A DNA stretch of 64,000 bases from CBDFKJ01 sp965248805 (GTDB lineage Bacteria > Pseudomonadota > Alphaproteobacteria > UBA6615), in the NCBI GenBank assembly GCA_965248805.1, contig CBDFKJ010000009.1, forward strand, positions 1,488,001 through 1,552,000, read 5' to 3'. The translations under genes were made by a program, and so were the position numbers. Each line of letters opens with the position of its first letter. The stretch's first letter is position 1. The notes under the pieces are model-generated. The model searched no databases. It saw only the letters and a list, made by a program, of their open reading frames with translations, and had not been told where the DNA came from. This document shows positions 34,985 to 42,249 of this stretch, one piece after another.

Positions 34985-36249
34985 GCCGCGCCGGTCTCCT
35001 CGGCGCCGGCGAAAAGCGTTCTCCCGTCGGTGCCGTGAACGCGTGCCCGCAGCACGGTTCCCGATGTCACCGCGCGATCCATCCGGACCGGTGCGAATTG
35101 CTCGCTGCGGCCGAACCCGTCCTTCTCCGCCAACACGTCAACGTGGGCCCCGACCTGCTGGCGCAAATAGCGCGCAAGCGCGGCCTCGCCCGCCGCCCGC
35201 AACCTCGCGGCGCGCGCGCGGCGGTCTGCCTTGTCAACTTGAGGCATACGCGCCGCCAGCGTGCCCGGGCGCGGACTGAACGGAAAGACGTGCAGGTAGG
35301 TTAGGTCGCATGCGTCGACCAGTTCGAGCGTGTTGGCGAACATCGCCTCGGTCTCGGTCGGAAAACCGGCGATCAGATCTGCGCCGAAGACGACGCCGGG
35401 TCTTAGGTATCGTACGCGGTCGGTGAAAGCCATGGCCTGCGCGCGATTGTGGCGGCGCTTCATGCGCTTCAGGATCAAATCGTCGCCGGCCTGCAGGCTG
35501 AGATGGAGATGCGGCAGCAGGCGTGGCTCCTCGGCAATCGCGGTGAACAGATCGGCATCGATCTCTGCGGGATCGAGCGAACTTAGGCGCAGCCGTTGCA
35601 GATCGGGCACAGCGCGCAGCAGATCGCGGACCAATCGACCCAGCGTCAGCGTGCCCTCGAGATCGCCGCCGTAGGATGTCAAGTCGACGCCGGTCAGCAC
35701 GAGTTCGCGATAGCCGCGCGCGACGAGTGTCCGCGCCTGCGCAAGGACAGCGTCCGGCGGGACGCTGCGCGACGGACCGCGCCCGAACGGGATGACGCAG
35801 AACGTGCACCGGTGGTCGCAGCCGTTCTGTATCTGCACGAACGCGCGGACGCGCCCTTCGATGCCCTCGACCACCGGAGAAGCGGCTTCGCGCACGCGCA
35901 TGATATCGCCGACTTGGACGGCGCCGGCATCGGCCGCCAGGTTGCGGGCGTGAAGCTTCTCGGCGTTGCCGAGCACGCGATCGACTTCCGGCATTGCGGC
36001 GAAGCGGTCGGGCGCGATCTGGGCGGCACAGCCGGTGACGACGATTTGGGCCCGCGGTCGCTCGCGCCGCGCCCGCCGGATCGCCTGCCGCGCCTGCCGC
36101 TCGGCTTCTGCGGTCACCGCGCAGGTATTGATGATCACCGCGTCGTCGATGCCCAGGGCGCGAGCGTTGGCGCGCATCACTTCCGACTCATACGCGTTCA
36201 GCCGGCAGCCGAAGGTGATGACTTCGCATGATGGCGCCGATGCGCTCAT
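34981..36249 (-). CDS. mtaB: tRNA t6A37 methylthiotransferase MtaB
   Basis: A radical SAM enzyme that adds a methylthio group to t6A37 of tRNA; 422 residues. The N-terminal MTTase domain has its three Cys (ITFGCRLNAYE, INTCAVTAEAE, VTGCAAQIA) and the radical SAM cluster motif is NGCDHRCTFCVIPFGRG. A short TRAM-like C-terminus follows (VLAEKDGFGRSEQFAPVRM). The start is ATG 36249, which overlaps the dapF stop by 4 bases; the frame is open 75 codons further upstream, but that part lies inside dapF. The dapF-mtaB-ftsY order is conserved in Alphaproteobacteria. Confidence 0.96.
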   Translation of the reverse strand: MSASAPSCEVITFGCRLNAYESEVMRANARALGIDDAVIINTCAVTAEAERQARQAIRRARRERPRAQIVVTGCAAQIAPDRFAAMPEVDRVLGNAEKLHARNLAADAGAVQVGDIMRVREAASPVVEGIEGRVRAFVQIQNGCDHRCTFCVIPFGRGPSRSVPPDAVLAQARTLVARGYRELVLTGVDLTSYGGDLEGTLTLGRLVRDLLRAVPDLQRLRLSSLDPAEIDADLFTAIAEEPRLLPHLHLSLQAGDDLILKRMKRRHNRAQAMAFTDRVRYLRPGVVFGADLIAGFPTETEAMFANTLELVDACDLTYLHVFPFSPRPGTLAARMPQVDKADRRARAARLRAAGEAALARYLRQQVGAHVDVLAEKDGFGRSEQFAPVRMDRAVTSGTVLRARVHGTDGRTLFAGAEETGAA

Positions 36250-37082
36250 GGCGACGGTTCGGACAGCAGTTCCGGTGCTAGGGTGCCGGTGAAACTGACC
36301 GCAGTCGGGCCCGTCACAACCACGTGGCCGTCCTGGCGCCACTCGATGCCGAGCACACCGCCGTCGAGCCGGACCTCGGCGTGCCGATTGACAAGACCCC
36401 GGCGCGAGGCGGCCACGGTTGCGGCGCAGGCGGCGGTGCCGCAGGCCCGGGTTATGCCGGCTCCACGCTCCCACACGCGCAAGCGCAGCCGCTCCCCATC
36501 GGTAACGGTGGCGACACCGACATTGACCCTGCGCGGAAACAGGGCGTCGTGCTCGACGGTCGGGCCGAGCGCCGCCAGATCGATCGCGTCTGAGTCGGAG
36601 ACCAGAAACGTGAGATGTGGGTTGCCAATGCTAACCGCCACACCGTCACGCAACGGACCGGCCGTGATCGGAACATGCAGTGTATCGGTTTCGCGCGCCA
36701 GCGGGATGTCCTGCCACTCGAGGCGCGCCGGTCCCATATCCACCGACACATCGTCGCCGGCCGCGGAAGCCCGCAAGTCGCCGCTCTCGGTCTCGATAAC
36801 GATTTTGTCGCTTCCGGTCTCGTCCATCAGCGACCGCGCGACGCACCGCGCGGCGTTACCACAGGACTCGGCCTCCGTCCCATCGGCGTTGAAGATCTGC
36901 ATGAACGCCCCGTTGCCGGACCGATGCGGCGGCAGCAGCGCGATCAACTGATCGCAACCGACCCCACAGCGACGGTCGGCGATCGCGCGCACCTGGGCGG
37001 GCGCCAGGCGCATCCCTGATCGGCGGCCGTCAATAACTACGAAGTCATTGCCCAGCCCGTGCATCTTCACGAACGGCTGCAT
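36246..37082 (-). CDS. dapF: Diaminopimelate epimerase
   Basis: Converts LL- to meso-diaminopimelate for peptidoglycan and lysine; 278 residues. Both catalytic Cys are present, in GTEAESCGNAARCVAR and in GITRACGTAACAATV. The start MQPFVKMHGLGNDFVVIDGR is canonical. It is the first gene of the run dapF-mtaB-ftsY-amn and stands 66 bases after the XRE gene, which is transcribed in the same direction. Confidence 0.98.
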   Translation of the reverse strand: MQPFVKMHGLGNDFVVIDGRRSGMRLAPAQVRAIADRRCGVGCDQLIALLPPHRSGNGAFMQIFNADGTEAESCGNAARCVARSLMDETGSDKIVIETESGDLRASAAGDDVSVDMGPARLEWQDIPLARETDTLHVPITAGPLRDGVAVSIGNPHLTFLVSDSDAIDLAALGPTVEHDALFPRRVNVGVATVTDGERLRLRVWERGAGITRACGTAACAATVAASRRGLVNRHAEVRLDGGVLGIEWRQDGHVVVTGPTAVSFTGTLAPELLSEPSP

Positions 37083-37148
37083 GTCGGGGATATAGGTACG
37101 CCGATCGTGGCGTGTCTAACAAAATTCGGCGCGCAGGCACGCGGGAAA

Positions 37149-37556
37149 TCAGTCCTCGTCGCCGCCTTGCGCCAGCGTGCGCACCAGCTGCACCAGCCGC
37201 CGCCGCAGCTTCGGATCATGGATCTGCTGGAAGCTTTGGTTCAGGTCGATGACTTGTCGCGAGCTGGCCGTGTCTGCCTCGTATGGCGGTGGCGCCGACT
37301 CCGCTACACCGGTGGCCGCCGTGGCGGCGTTCTCCGGCTTGCCTAAGCCGTCGAAATAGTAGCTCGGTTCGGTATCAAGGATGCAGCATATCTCCCACAG
37401 CTTGCTAGCGCTGATGCGATTGGCGCCACTTTCATATTTCTGCACCTGCTGAAAACTGATGCCGAGGCGGCGGGCCAGTTCCTTCTGGGGCATGCCGCGC
37501 ATTTCGCGCCGTTGCCGAAGCTTCCTGCCCACATGAACGTCGACCCTATGCGCCAC
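37149..37556 (-). CDS. XRE-family helix-turn-helix regulator, paralog 1
   Basis: A 135-residue DNA-binding protein. The HTH_3 domain covers residues ~8-63: VGRKLRQRREMRGMPQKELA, then RRLGISFQQVQKYESGANRI and LWEICCILDTEPSYYFDGL. A variable linker leads to a conserved C-terminal helix DPKLRRRLVQLVRTLAQ. The start GTG 37556 is chosen over an upstream in-frame codon at 37601 because GGAGA stands 7 bases before it. Its closest relative in the window is the next gene upstream, with the same two-part layout. Targets are unknown; a motif shared by the two upstream regions may be their operator. Confidence 0.9.
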   Translation of the reverse strand: MAHRVDVHVGRKLRQRREMRGMPQKELARRLGISFQQVQKYESGANRISASKLWEICCILDTEPSYYFDGLGKPENAATAATGVAESAPPPYEADTASSRQVIDLNQSFQQIHDPKLRRRLVQLVRTLAQGGDED

Positions 37557-37727
37557 CCGCAAGTCTCCCACGCCCACAGCGCCAACCCGCGCGCCGCCCA
37601 TTGCGGCGCCCGCATCGACGCATTGTCTCCAGCCTATCGATGCAGCACTTCCTAGCCGCAGCGCGGCTTATGAACATATCGGCCATCGAATGCCAGGATG
37701 AGTTCACACCGATTTCGGCGGCAGGGC

Positions 37728-37746
37728 GATATATATTACTCTGGCG
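37728..37746 (-). promoter_or_regulatory. Motif shared with the second XRE gene, site 1
   Basis: GATATATATTACTCTGGCG resembles GATATATCTATCTTACTCTAGC at 38327-38348: both have GATATAT, then (T)TACTCT, then a purine and GC. The two sites lie upstream of the two XRE paralogs in the same orientation. CGTATGCTAGG follows at 37753, and TATGCTAG occurs again near site 2. It may be an operator or promoter element; the similarity is seen, the role inferred. Confidence 0.4.
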
Positions 37747-37787
37747 TAAATGCGTATGCTAGGTCGTGGCGCCGCAAATGACGGTGG

Positions 37788-38234
37788 CTAGCGCCTGTCG
37801 TTGGACGGGGTGCGGCGCGTCGCTATTGCGTGGACCAAGGAGGCGAAGTTATCACGAAGGCGGGGATCCGCAATTAGGTTGAACGCATCCAGCAGTGCAC
37901 GTGTCTCGGTATCTGCGGCCGCCCGGGCGGCCCGGCAAGGCGCCTCCGAGCACGCGAGATCGGCAAAGAAGTAGAAGATCGGCACTTCGAGGCCGGCTGC
38001 ATAGTCGAGCAGCGATCGGGCGGGTATGGGTACTTGCCCCGACTCCGCTCGCCGCAGGGACAGAACTGACATGTTCATTGCCGCGGCGAACTGCGCTTCG
38101 TTCAGATTGAGTTGGTTGCGGCGGCGCCGGATGCTCGCGCCGATGCTCCGGTCATCGCTCGGCGGCTCATGCGGCCGCTGAGCGGCTGTCGGCAAGTCGA
38201 GGTGGTCTCGGTTACGTGCCCTCAGCGCGGTCAA
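37788..38234 (-). CDS. XRE-family helix-turn-helix regulator, paralog 2
   Basis: A 148-residue relative of the preceding regulator. After ~30 variable residues it has the HTH domain IGASIRRRRNQLNLNEAQFA with MSVLSLRRAESGQVPI and LLDYAAGLEVPIFYFFADL, and the C-terminal helix DPRLRDNFASLVHAIA aligns with DPKLRRRLVQLVRTLA of paralog 1. The HTH is less typical. The start appears to be TTG 38234, with GGGGAT upstream; no in-frame ATG exists before the domain, so the exact start is uncertain. The two genes probably arose by duplication. Confidence 0.8.
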   Translation of the reverse strand: MTALRARNRDHLDLPTAAQRPHEPPSDDRSIGASIRRRRNQLNLNEAQFAAAMNMSVLSLRRAESGQVPIPARSLLDYAAGLEVPIFYFFADLACSEAPCRAARAAADTETRALLDAFNLIADPRLRDNFASLVHAIATRRTPSNDRR

Positions 38235-38326
38235 AGCCCATCCCCCAGCGTGTTACACCCTCGTGACTGGTATTACAGCCCTAATGGACTATTTATGCTA
38301 GCCAATAAGCGGGAGTGCGGTAAAGA

Positions 38327-38348
38327 GATATATCTATCTTACTCTAGC
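38327..38348 (-). promoter_or_regulatory. Motif shared with the first XRE gene, site 2
   Basis: GATATATCTATCTTACTCTAGC, the counterpart of the site at 37728-37746 and about 95 bases upstream of the start of paralog 2. It overlaps the 10-base palindrome AGATATATCT. TTATGCTAGCC at 38294 repeats the TATGCTAG seen near site 1, though on the other side of the motif. Confidence 0.4.
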
Positions 38349-38350
38349 CG

Positions 38351-38368
38351 GTCCCGCGCTCGCGGGAC
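38351..38368. repeat. Perfect inverted repeat upstream of ffh
   Basis: GTCCCGCG-CT-CGCGGGAC has an 8-bp perfect stem with a 2-base spacer, directly next to the XRE motif. There is no T-run, so it is more like a protein-binding palindrome than a terminator. Confidence 0.5.
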
Positions 38369-38580
38369 ACCAGCCAAGCATCATGCGCGTTCGGCCGTGC
38401 CCGCGATGTGGACAACTGCGAATGGCTTGACGGTTTCGGCAGGATTACTTAGCGTCCACCCTGCTTCCGACCGGCGCGTGACCAATTCGCCCGCCTGGGT
38501 TCGCCCCGTCCACGAGGTTCGTGCACGGGGGCGATTTGCGTTGGAAAGCACGGTAGGCTCATGGGCGTGTGAAAGCCGCG

Positions 38581-39951
38581 ATGTTTGAGACGCTAACCGA
38601 CCGACTCCACGGCATTTTCGACCGCATCACGCGGCGCGGCGCGCTGGCTGAGTCGGATGTCGAGGCGGCGCTGCGTGAAGTCCGGGTCGCGTTGCTCGAG
38701 GCCGATGTCGCGCTGTCGGTCGTCAAAGACTTCATCGAGGCCGTGCGCGCGCGCGCCGTCGGGCACGAAGTCCTGCACAGCGTCACGCCGGGCCAGATGG
38801 TGGTCAAGGTCGTCCACGATCATCTGGTCGACATGCTCGGGCGCGAAACCGTCGAGTTGAAGCTGAACGCACCGGCGCCGGCGGTGTTCATGCTGGTGGG
38901 TTTGCAGGGCTCGGGTAAGACGACGACCACCGCCAAGATTGGCAAGCAACTGGTCGAAAAGAGCGGCCGCAAGGTGCTCATGGCATCGCTCGACATCCGC
39001 CGGCCGGCGGCGCAAGAGCAATTGCGCGTCCTTGGCGACCAGGTTCTGGTGCCGACACTCGACATCGTCGCTGGTGAGGCGCCCGTGGCGATCGCCAAGC
39101 GGGCGATGGCGACCGGCCGGCGCGAAGGATACGACATCGTCCTGCTCGATACTGCCGGTCGGCTGACAGTCGACGAGGGGATGATGGCCGAGGCTGCGGC
39201 GGTGCGCGACGCTGCCAAACCGGCCGAGACGCTGCTGGTCGCAGACGCCATGACCGGTCAGGACACGGTCAACATCGCGGCAGCCTTTCACGACCGCGTC
39301 ACGCTCACCGGGATCGTGCTGACACGCGTGGACGGTGATGCCCGCGGCGGCGCCGCACTGTCTATACGCGCGGTCACGGGCTGCCCGATCAAGCTGCTGG
39401 GCACCGGCGAGAAGGTTGACGAACTCGAGCCGTTCCATCCCGAGCGCGTTGCCGGCCGCATTCTCGGCATGGGCGATGTGGTCAGCCTGGTGGAAAAGGC
39501 GGCCGAAACGATCGAACGCGACGAGGCGGAGAAGCTTGCCGCCAAGATGCAGAAAGGTTCATTCGATCTCGACGACTTGGCGCAGCAATTGCGGCAGCTC
39601 ACCAAGATGGGCGGTTTCGGCGGCATCATGTCGATGCTACCGGGCGTCGGAAAGATCAAGAAGCAGATGCAGGGCGCCAACATCGACGAGCGCATGATCA
39701 AGCGGCAGGAGGCCATCATCATGTCGATGACGCGGCAGGAACGGCGCAAACCGCAGATCCTGAAGGCTTCGCGCAAACGGCGTATCGCGGCCGGTTCGGG
39801 AACGTCGGTGCAGGATGTCAACCGCCTGCTGAAGCAGCATCAACAGATGCAGACAATGATGAAGCGCATGGGCAAAATGGGTGGCCGTGGCATGGGCGGC
39901 CTGCCGCCGGGCGTGCTGCCGCCCGGAATGCGTCCCGGAAGGCCCGGATGA
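38581..39951 (+). CDS. ffh: Signal recognition particle protein Ffh
   Basis: The SRP GTPase that binds signal sequences on ribosomes; 456 residues. N domain at the start (MFETLTDRLHGIFDRITRRG), G domain with GLQGSGKTTTTAKIGKQL, DIRRPAAQEQLR, DTAGRLTVDEGMM and TRVDGDARGGA, and the Met-rich M domain that binds signal peptides and SRP RNA (MGGFGGIMSMLPGVGKIKKQM; SGTSVQDVNRLLKQHQQMQ). It ends in a Gly/Pro/Met tail. ATG 38581 is preferred to the GTG at 38569. It is followed after 44 bases by rpsP, the usual order. Confidence 0.98.
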   Translation: MFETLTDRLHGIFDRITRRGALAESDVEAALREVRVALLEADVALSVVKDFIEAVRARAVGHEVLHSVTPGQMVVKVVHDHLVDMLGRETVELKLNAPAPAVFMLVGLQGSGKTTTTAKIGKQLVEKSGRKVLMASLDIRRPAAQEQLRVLGDQVLVPTLDIVAGEAPVAIAKRAMATGRREGYDIVLLDTAGRLTVDEGMMAEAAAVRDAAKPAETLLVADAMTGQDTVNIAAAFHDRVTLTGIVLTRVDGDARGGAALSIRAVTGCPIKLLGTGEKVDELEPFHPERVAGRILGMGDVVSLVEKAAETIERDEAEKLAAKMQKGSFDLDDLAQQLRQLTKMGGFGGIMSMLPGVGKIKKQMQGANIDERMIKRQEAIIMSMTRQERRKPQILKASRKRRIAAGSGTSVQDVNRLLKQHQQMQTMMKRMGKMGGRGMGGLPPGVLPPGMRPGRPG

Positions 39952-39995
39952 ACGGGTACCCCACCAAACATCGACACTCAGGAGGCTACTAGCAC

Positions 39996-40433
39996 ATGGC
40001 TCTACGAATGCGGCTGGCGCGCGCCGGCGCGAAGAAGCGACCATTCTACCGCATCGTCATCGCGGACTCGCGCAGTCCCCGCGATGGGCGTTACATCGAA
40101 AAGATCGGCACCTATAACCCGATGCTGCGCCGCGACGACGCCAAGCGCGTGGTGCTGAACGCCGACAAGGCCAAGCACTGGCTCGGCGTTGGGGCCCTGC
40201 CATCGGACCGCGTCGCCAAGTTCCTGGCGCAAGCCGAACTCTTGGCGGCTCCGGTACAGCGCGAGCAGTCCAAGAGCCACCTGCCGAAAAAGAAGGCGCA
40301 AGAGCGTCAGAAGGCGCTCGCCGAGGCCGCCGCCAGCGCCTCGTCAGCGTCAGAGCCGACACCGGCCGCGGAGGCTGCGCCTGCTGCTGAGCCGGCAGAA
40401 GACGCCGCTTCGGGCGGCACCGAGGCGGCCTAG
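39996..40433 (+). CDS. rpsP: 30S ribosomal protein S16
   Basis: A 145-residue small-subunit protein. The core is MALRMRLARAGAKKRPFYRI, ADSRSPRDGRYIEKIGTYNP and WLGVGALPSDRVAKFL. The family is about 80-110 residues; here a C-terminal tail of ~55 residues rich in Ala, Glu and Pro extends it, which is frequent in Alphaproteobacteria. AGGAGG at 39980-39985 precedes the start. It lies in the ffh-rpsP-rimM-trmD-rplS operon. Confidence 0.98.
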   Translation: MALRMRLARAGAKKRPFYRIVIADSRSPRDGRYIEKIGTYNPMLRRDDAKRVVLNADKAKHWLGVGALPSDRVAKFLAQAELLAAPVQREQSKSHLPKKKAQERQKALAEAAASASSASEPTPAAEAAPAAEPAEDAASGGTEAA

Positions 40434-40441
40434 GCCAAGGC

Positions 40442-40999
40442 GTGGTCGCTCACCCCGACAGCTCGGCGCACGACACGCGCCGCGTTTGCATCGGCGCCAT
40501 CGTCGGCGCCCATGGCGTGCGTGGTCTGGTGCGGGTCCGGCCTTTTACCGACGCGCCGGAATCCGTGACCGCCTATGGACCGGTGACGACGGAACCCGGG
40601 ACCCGGACGCTGCGCCTGACGGTCGTCCAGCGCGGTCCGAAGGGGCAGGTGTTGGCCAGGGTGGCAGGCGTAGCTGATCGAACCGGCGCCGAGGCGCTGA
40701 AGGGCGAACGCCTCTACGTGGCGCGATCGGATCTGCCGGCGCCGGCCGACGACGACGAGTTCTACCACGTCGACCTCATCGGGCTGTCGGCGCGCGGGCG
40801 CGACGGACGGTCCTTGGGCACAGTCCGGGCGATCTACGATTTCGGCGCCGGCGACGTTATCGAAATTGCCGATGGCGAGGGTGCGCTGGTGGTGGTCCCG
40901 TTTACCCGCGAGATTGTGCCGGAAGTCGACATCGCCGGTGGGACCCTGACGGTTGATCCCCCGGAAGCCTCGCTCGACGCGGAGGCGTCGGCGCAATGA
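40442..40999 (+). CDS. rimM: 16S rRNA processing protein RimM
   Basis: An assembly factor for the 30S head that binds S19; 185 residues. The N-terminal RimM domain begins VCIGAIVGAHGVRGLVRVRP and includes RTGAEALKGERLYV; the PRC-barrel domain follows (DEFYHVDLIGLSARGRDGRS, then VPFTREIVPEVDIAGGTL). The start is GTG 40442, 8 bases after the rpsP stop. Its end overlaps trmD by 4 bases. Confidence 0.96.
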   Translation: MVAHPDSSAHDTRRVCIGAIVGAHGVRGLVRVRPFTDAPESVTAYGPVTTEPGTRTLRLTVVQRGPKGQVLARVAGVADRTGAEALKGERLYVARSDLPAPADDDEFYHVDLIGLSARGRDGRSLGTVRAIYDFGAGDVIEIADGEGALVVVPFTREIVPEVDIAGGTLTVDPPEASLDAEASAQ

Positions 41000-41760
41000 C
41001 GGCTGCCAATGGACATTCGACGTCGTGGCAGGCGACGGTGCTGAGCCTGTTCCCAGACCTGTTCCCGGGACCACTTGGCGCCAGCTTGCCGGGGAAGGCG
41101 CTGGCGGCCGGCATATGGCGCCTGGATGCGGTCGATATGCGGGATTTCGCCACACATGAGGACCGCCGGGTCGACGACGCTCCGTTCGGCGGCGGCCCCG
41201 GCATGGTGGTGTGCGCCGACGTCATCGATGCCGCCCTGGCGCGGCTGCGCGGTGGCGCGGTTGACGCTTGCGGCCCGACCCTATATTTGAGCCCGCGCGG
41301 TCGACCGTTGGCGCAGCCCTTCATTCGCGACCTCGCCACCGGTCCGGGCGTGACATTGCTGTGCGGTCGCTACGAAGGGGTCGATCAGCGGGCGCTCGAC
41401 GCTTGGCAGGTCACCGAAGTCAGTCTGGGTGACTTCGTGCTTAGCGGCGGCGAGGTGGCGGCGATGGCATTGCTGGAGGCTGCGGTGCGGTTGCTGCCCG
41501 GCGTTGTCGGCGAAGCCGCGTCGTTGGCCGACGAGAGCTTCGAGCACGGCTTGTTGGAATACCCGCACTACACGCGTCCGGCGCGCTGGACGGACCATCG
41601 CGGCGAAACATGGGACGTGCCGGAAGTGCTACTGTCAGGCCATCATGGTCGCATCGCCGAGTGGCGGCGCGACCTGGCCGAGACGACGACCCGCCGAAGG
41701 CGGCCGGATCTGTGGCGCCGCTACCGTGCGGCCAAGAACAAGGAAGGGCATGAGCGATGA
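40996..41760 (+). CDS. trmD: tRNA (guanine37-N1)-methyltransferase TrmD
   Basis: Makes m1G37 in tRNA and prevents frameshifting; 254 residues. The SPOUT domain with its trefoil knot is seen in YLSPRGRPLAQPFIRDLATG, LLCGRYEGVDQRALDAW and SLGDFVLSGGEVAAMALLEA; the C-terminal part includes LLEYPHYTRPARWTD and VLLSGHHGRIAEWRRD. The first residues carry a short extra segment (MTAANGHSTSW) before the family start. It overlaps rimM by 4 bases and rplS by 4 bases, which implies coupled translation of all three. Confidence 0.98.
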   Translation: MTAANGHSTSWQATVLSLFPDLFPGPLGASLPGKALAAGIWRLDAVDMRDFATHEDRRVDDAPFGGGPGMVVCADVIDAALARLRGGAVDACGPTLYLSPRGRPLAQPFIRDLATGPGVTLLCGRYEGVDQRALDAWQVTEVSLGDFVLSGGEVAAMALLEAAVRLLPGVVGEAASLADESFEHGLLEYPHYTRPARWTDHRGETWDVPEVLLSGHHGRIAEWRRDLAETTTRRRRPDLWRRYRAAKNKEGHER

Positions 41761-42209
41761 ACATCCTGCAGCAGTTCGAAGCCGAACAGGTCGCAAAGCT
41801 GCGCGACGGCCGCGAAATGCCCGATTTCAGCCCCGGCGACACCTTGCGCGTGCGGTTGAAGGTCATCGAAGGTACGCGCGAACGCGTGCAGGCATTCGAA
41901 GGCGTCTGCATAGCGCGGCGCAACGCCGGGCTGAATTCCTCGTTCACCGTGCGCAAGATCAGCTACGGCGAGGGCGTGGAACGCGTCTTTCCGCTACACA
42001 GCCCGCGTATTGAGGGCATCGAGCTGATTCGCCGCGGCGACGTGCGGCGGGCGAAGCTGTATTACTTGCGCAGCCTGCGTGGCAAGTCGGCTCGCATCAG
42101 CGAACGCACCACCGGGCGCGGCTTCGGCAAGGGCGAGGACAAGAACAAGAACAAGAACAAGAACAAGAACAAGAAGCGCGCCCCGGCCGGCGACGCCCCG
42201 GCGGATTGA
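41757..42209 (+). CDS. rplS: 50S ribosomal protein L19 with Lys-Asn repeat tail
   Basis: A 150-residue protein at the interface of the subunits. The L19 core is complete: MNILQQFEAEQVAKLRDGRE, FSPGDTLRVRLKVIEGTRER, RKISYGEGVERVFPLHSP and RAKLYYLRSLRGKSARI. The family usually ends near residue 115-130. Here the tail contains five perfect Lys-Asn units encoded by a hexanucleotide repeat at 42141-42170, followed by KKRAPAGDAPAD. The repeat can change copy number without frame shift. The gene overlaps trmD by 4 bases; leuC follows after 40 bases. Confidence 0.97.
   Translation: MNILQQFEAEQVAKLRDGREMPDFSPGDTLRVRLKVIEGTRERVQAFEGVCIARRNAGLNSSFTVRKISYGEGVERVFPLHSPRIEGIELIRRGDVRRAKLYYLRSLRGKSARISERTTGRGFGKGEDKNKNKNKNKNKKRAPAGDAPAD
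42141..42170 (+). repeat. Hexanucleotide tandem repeat in rplS
   Basis: Five perfect copies of AAGAAC (Lys-Asn), followed by AAGAAG at 42171. The preceding GACAAGAAC context shows the array could have begun from a Lys-rich tail. The unit keeps the frame, so slippage would only lengthen or shorten the tail of L19. Confidence 0.95.
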
Positions 42210-42249
42210 CCCGCGACAGCCTGATCATTCGGGCGATCCGACGCCGGCA

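Larger units (their letters stand above)
38235..38580. other. Intergenic region between XRE gene and ffh (346 bp)
   Basis: No convincing gene. It holds the motif shared with the other XRE gene (38327-38348), an AT-rich stretch around it including the palindrome AGATATATCT (38326-38335), a perfect inverted repeat at 38351-38368, and the ffh promoter region. Base composition in 38270-38345 is much richer in A and T than the surroundings, as expected for a promoter region. Confidence 0.5.

Noticed and set aside
38112..38588. 158-codon plus-strand frame over the XRE/ffh gap
   Set aside because: Overlaps an XRE gene antisense and the ffh start; no motif, no ribosome binding site; the AT-rich part looks like a promoter.
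42079..42249. 57-codon N-terminal extension of leuC with an Arg-Thr repeat
   Set aside because: It is the L19 hexanucleotide repeat read in another frame; LeuC normally starts at TQPRTLFDKIWD.
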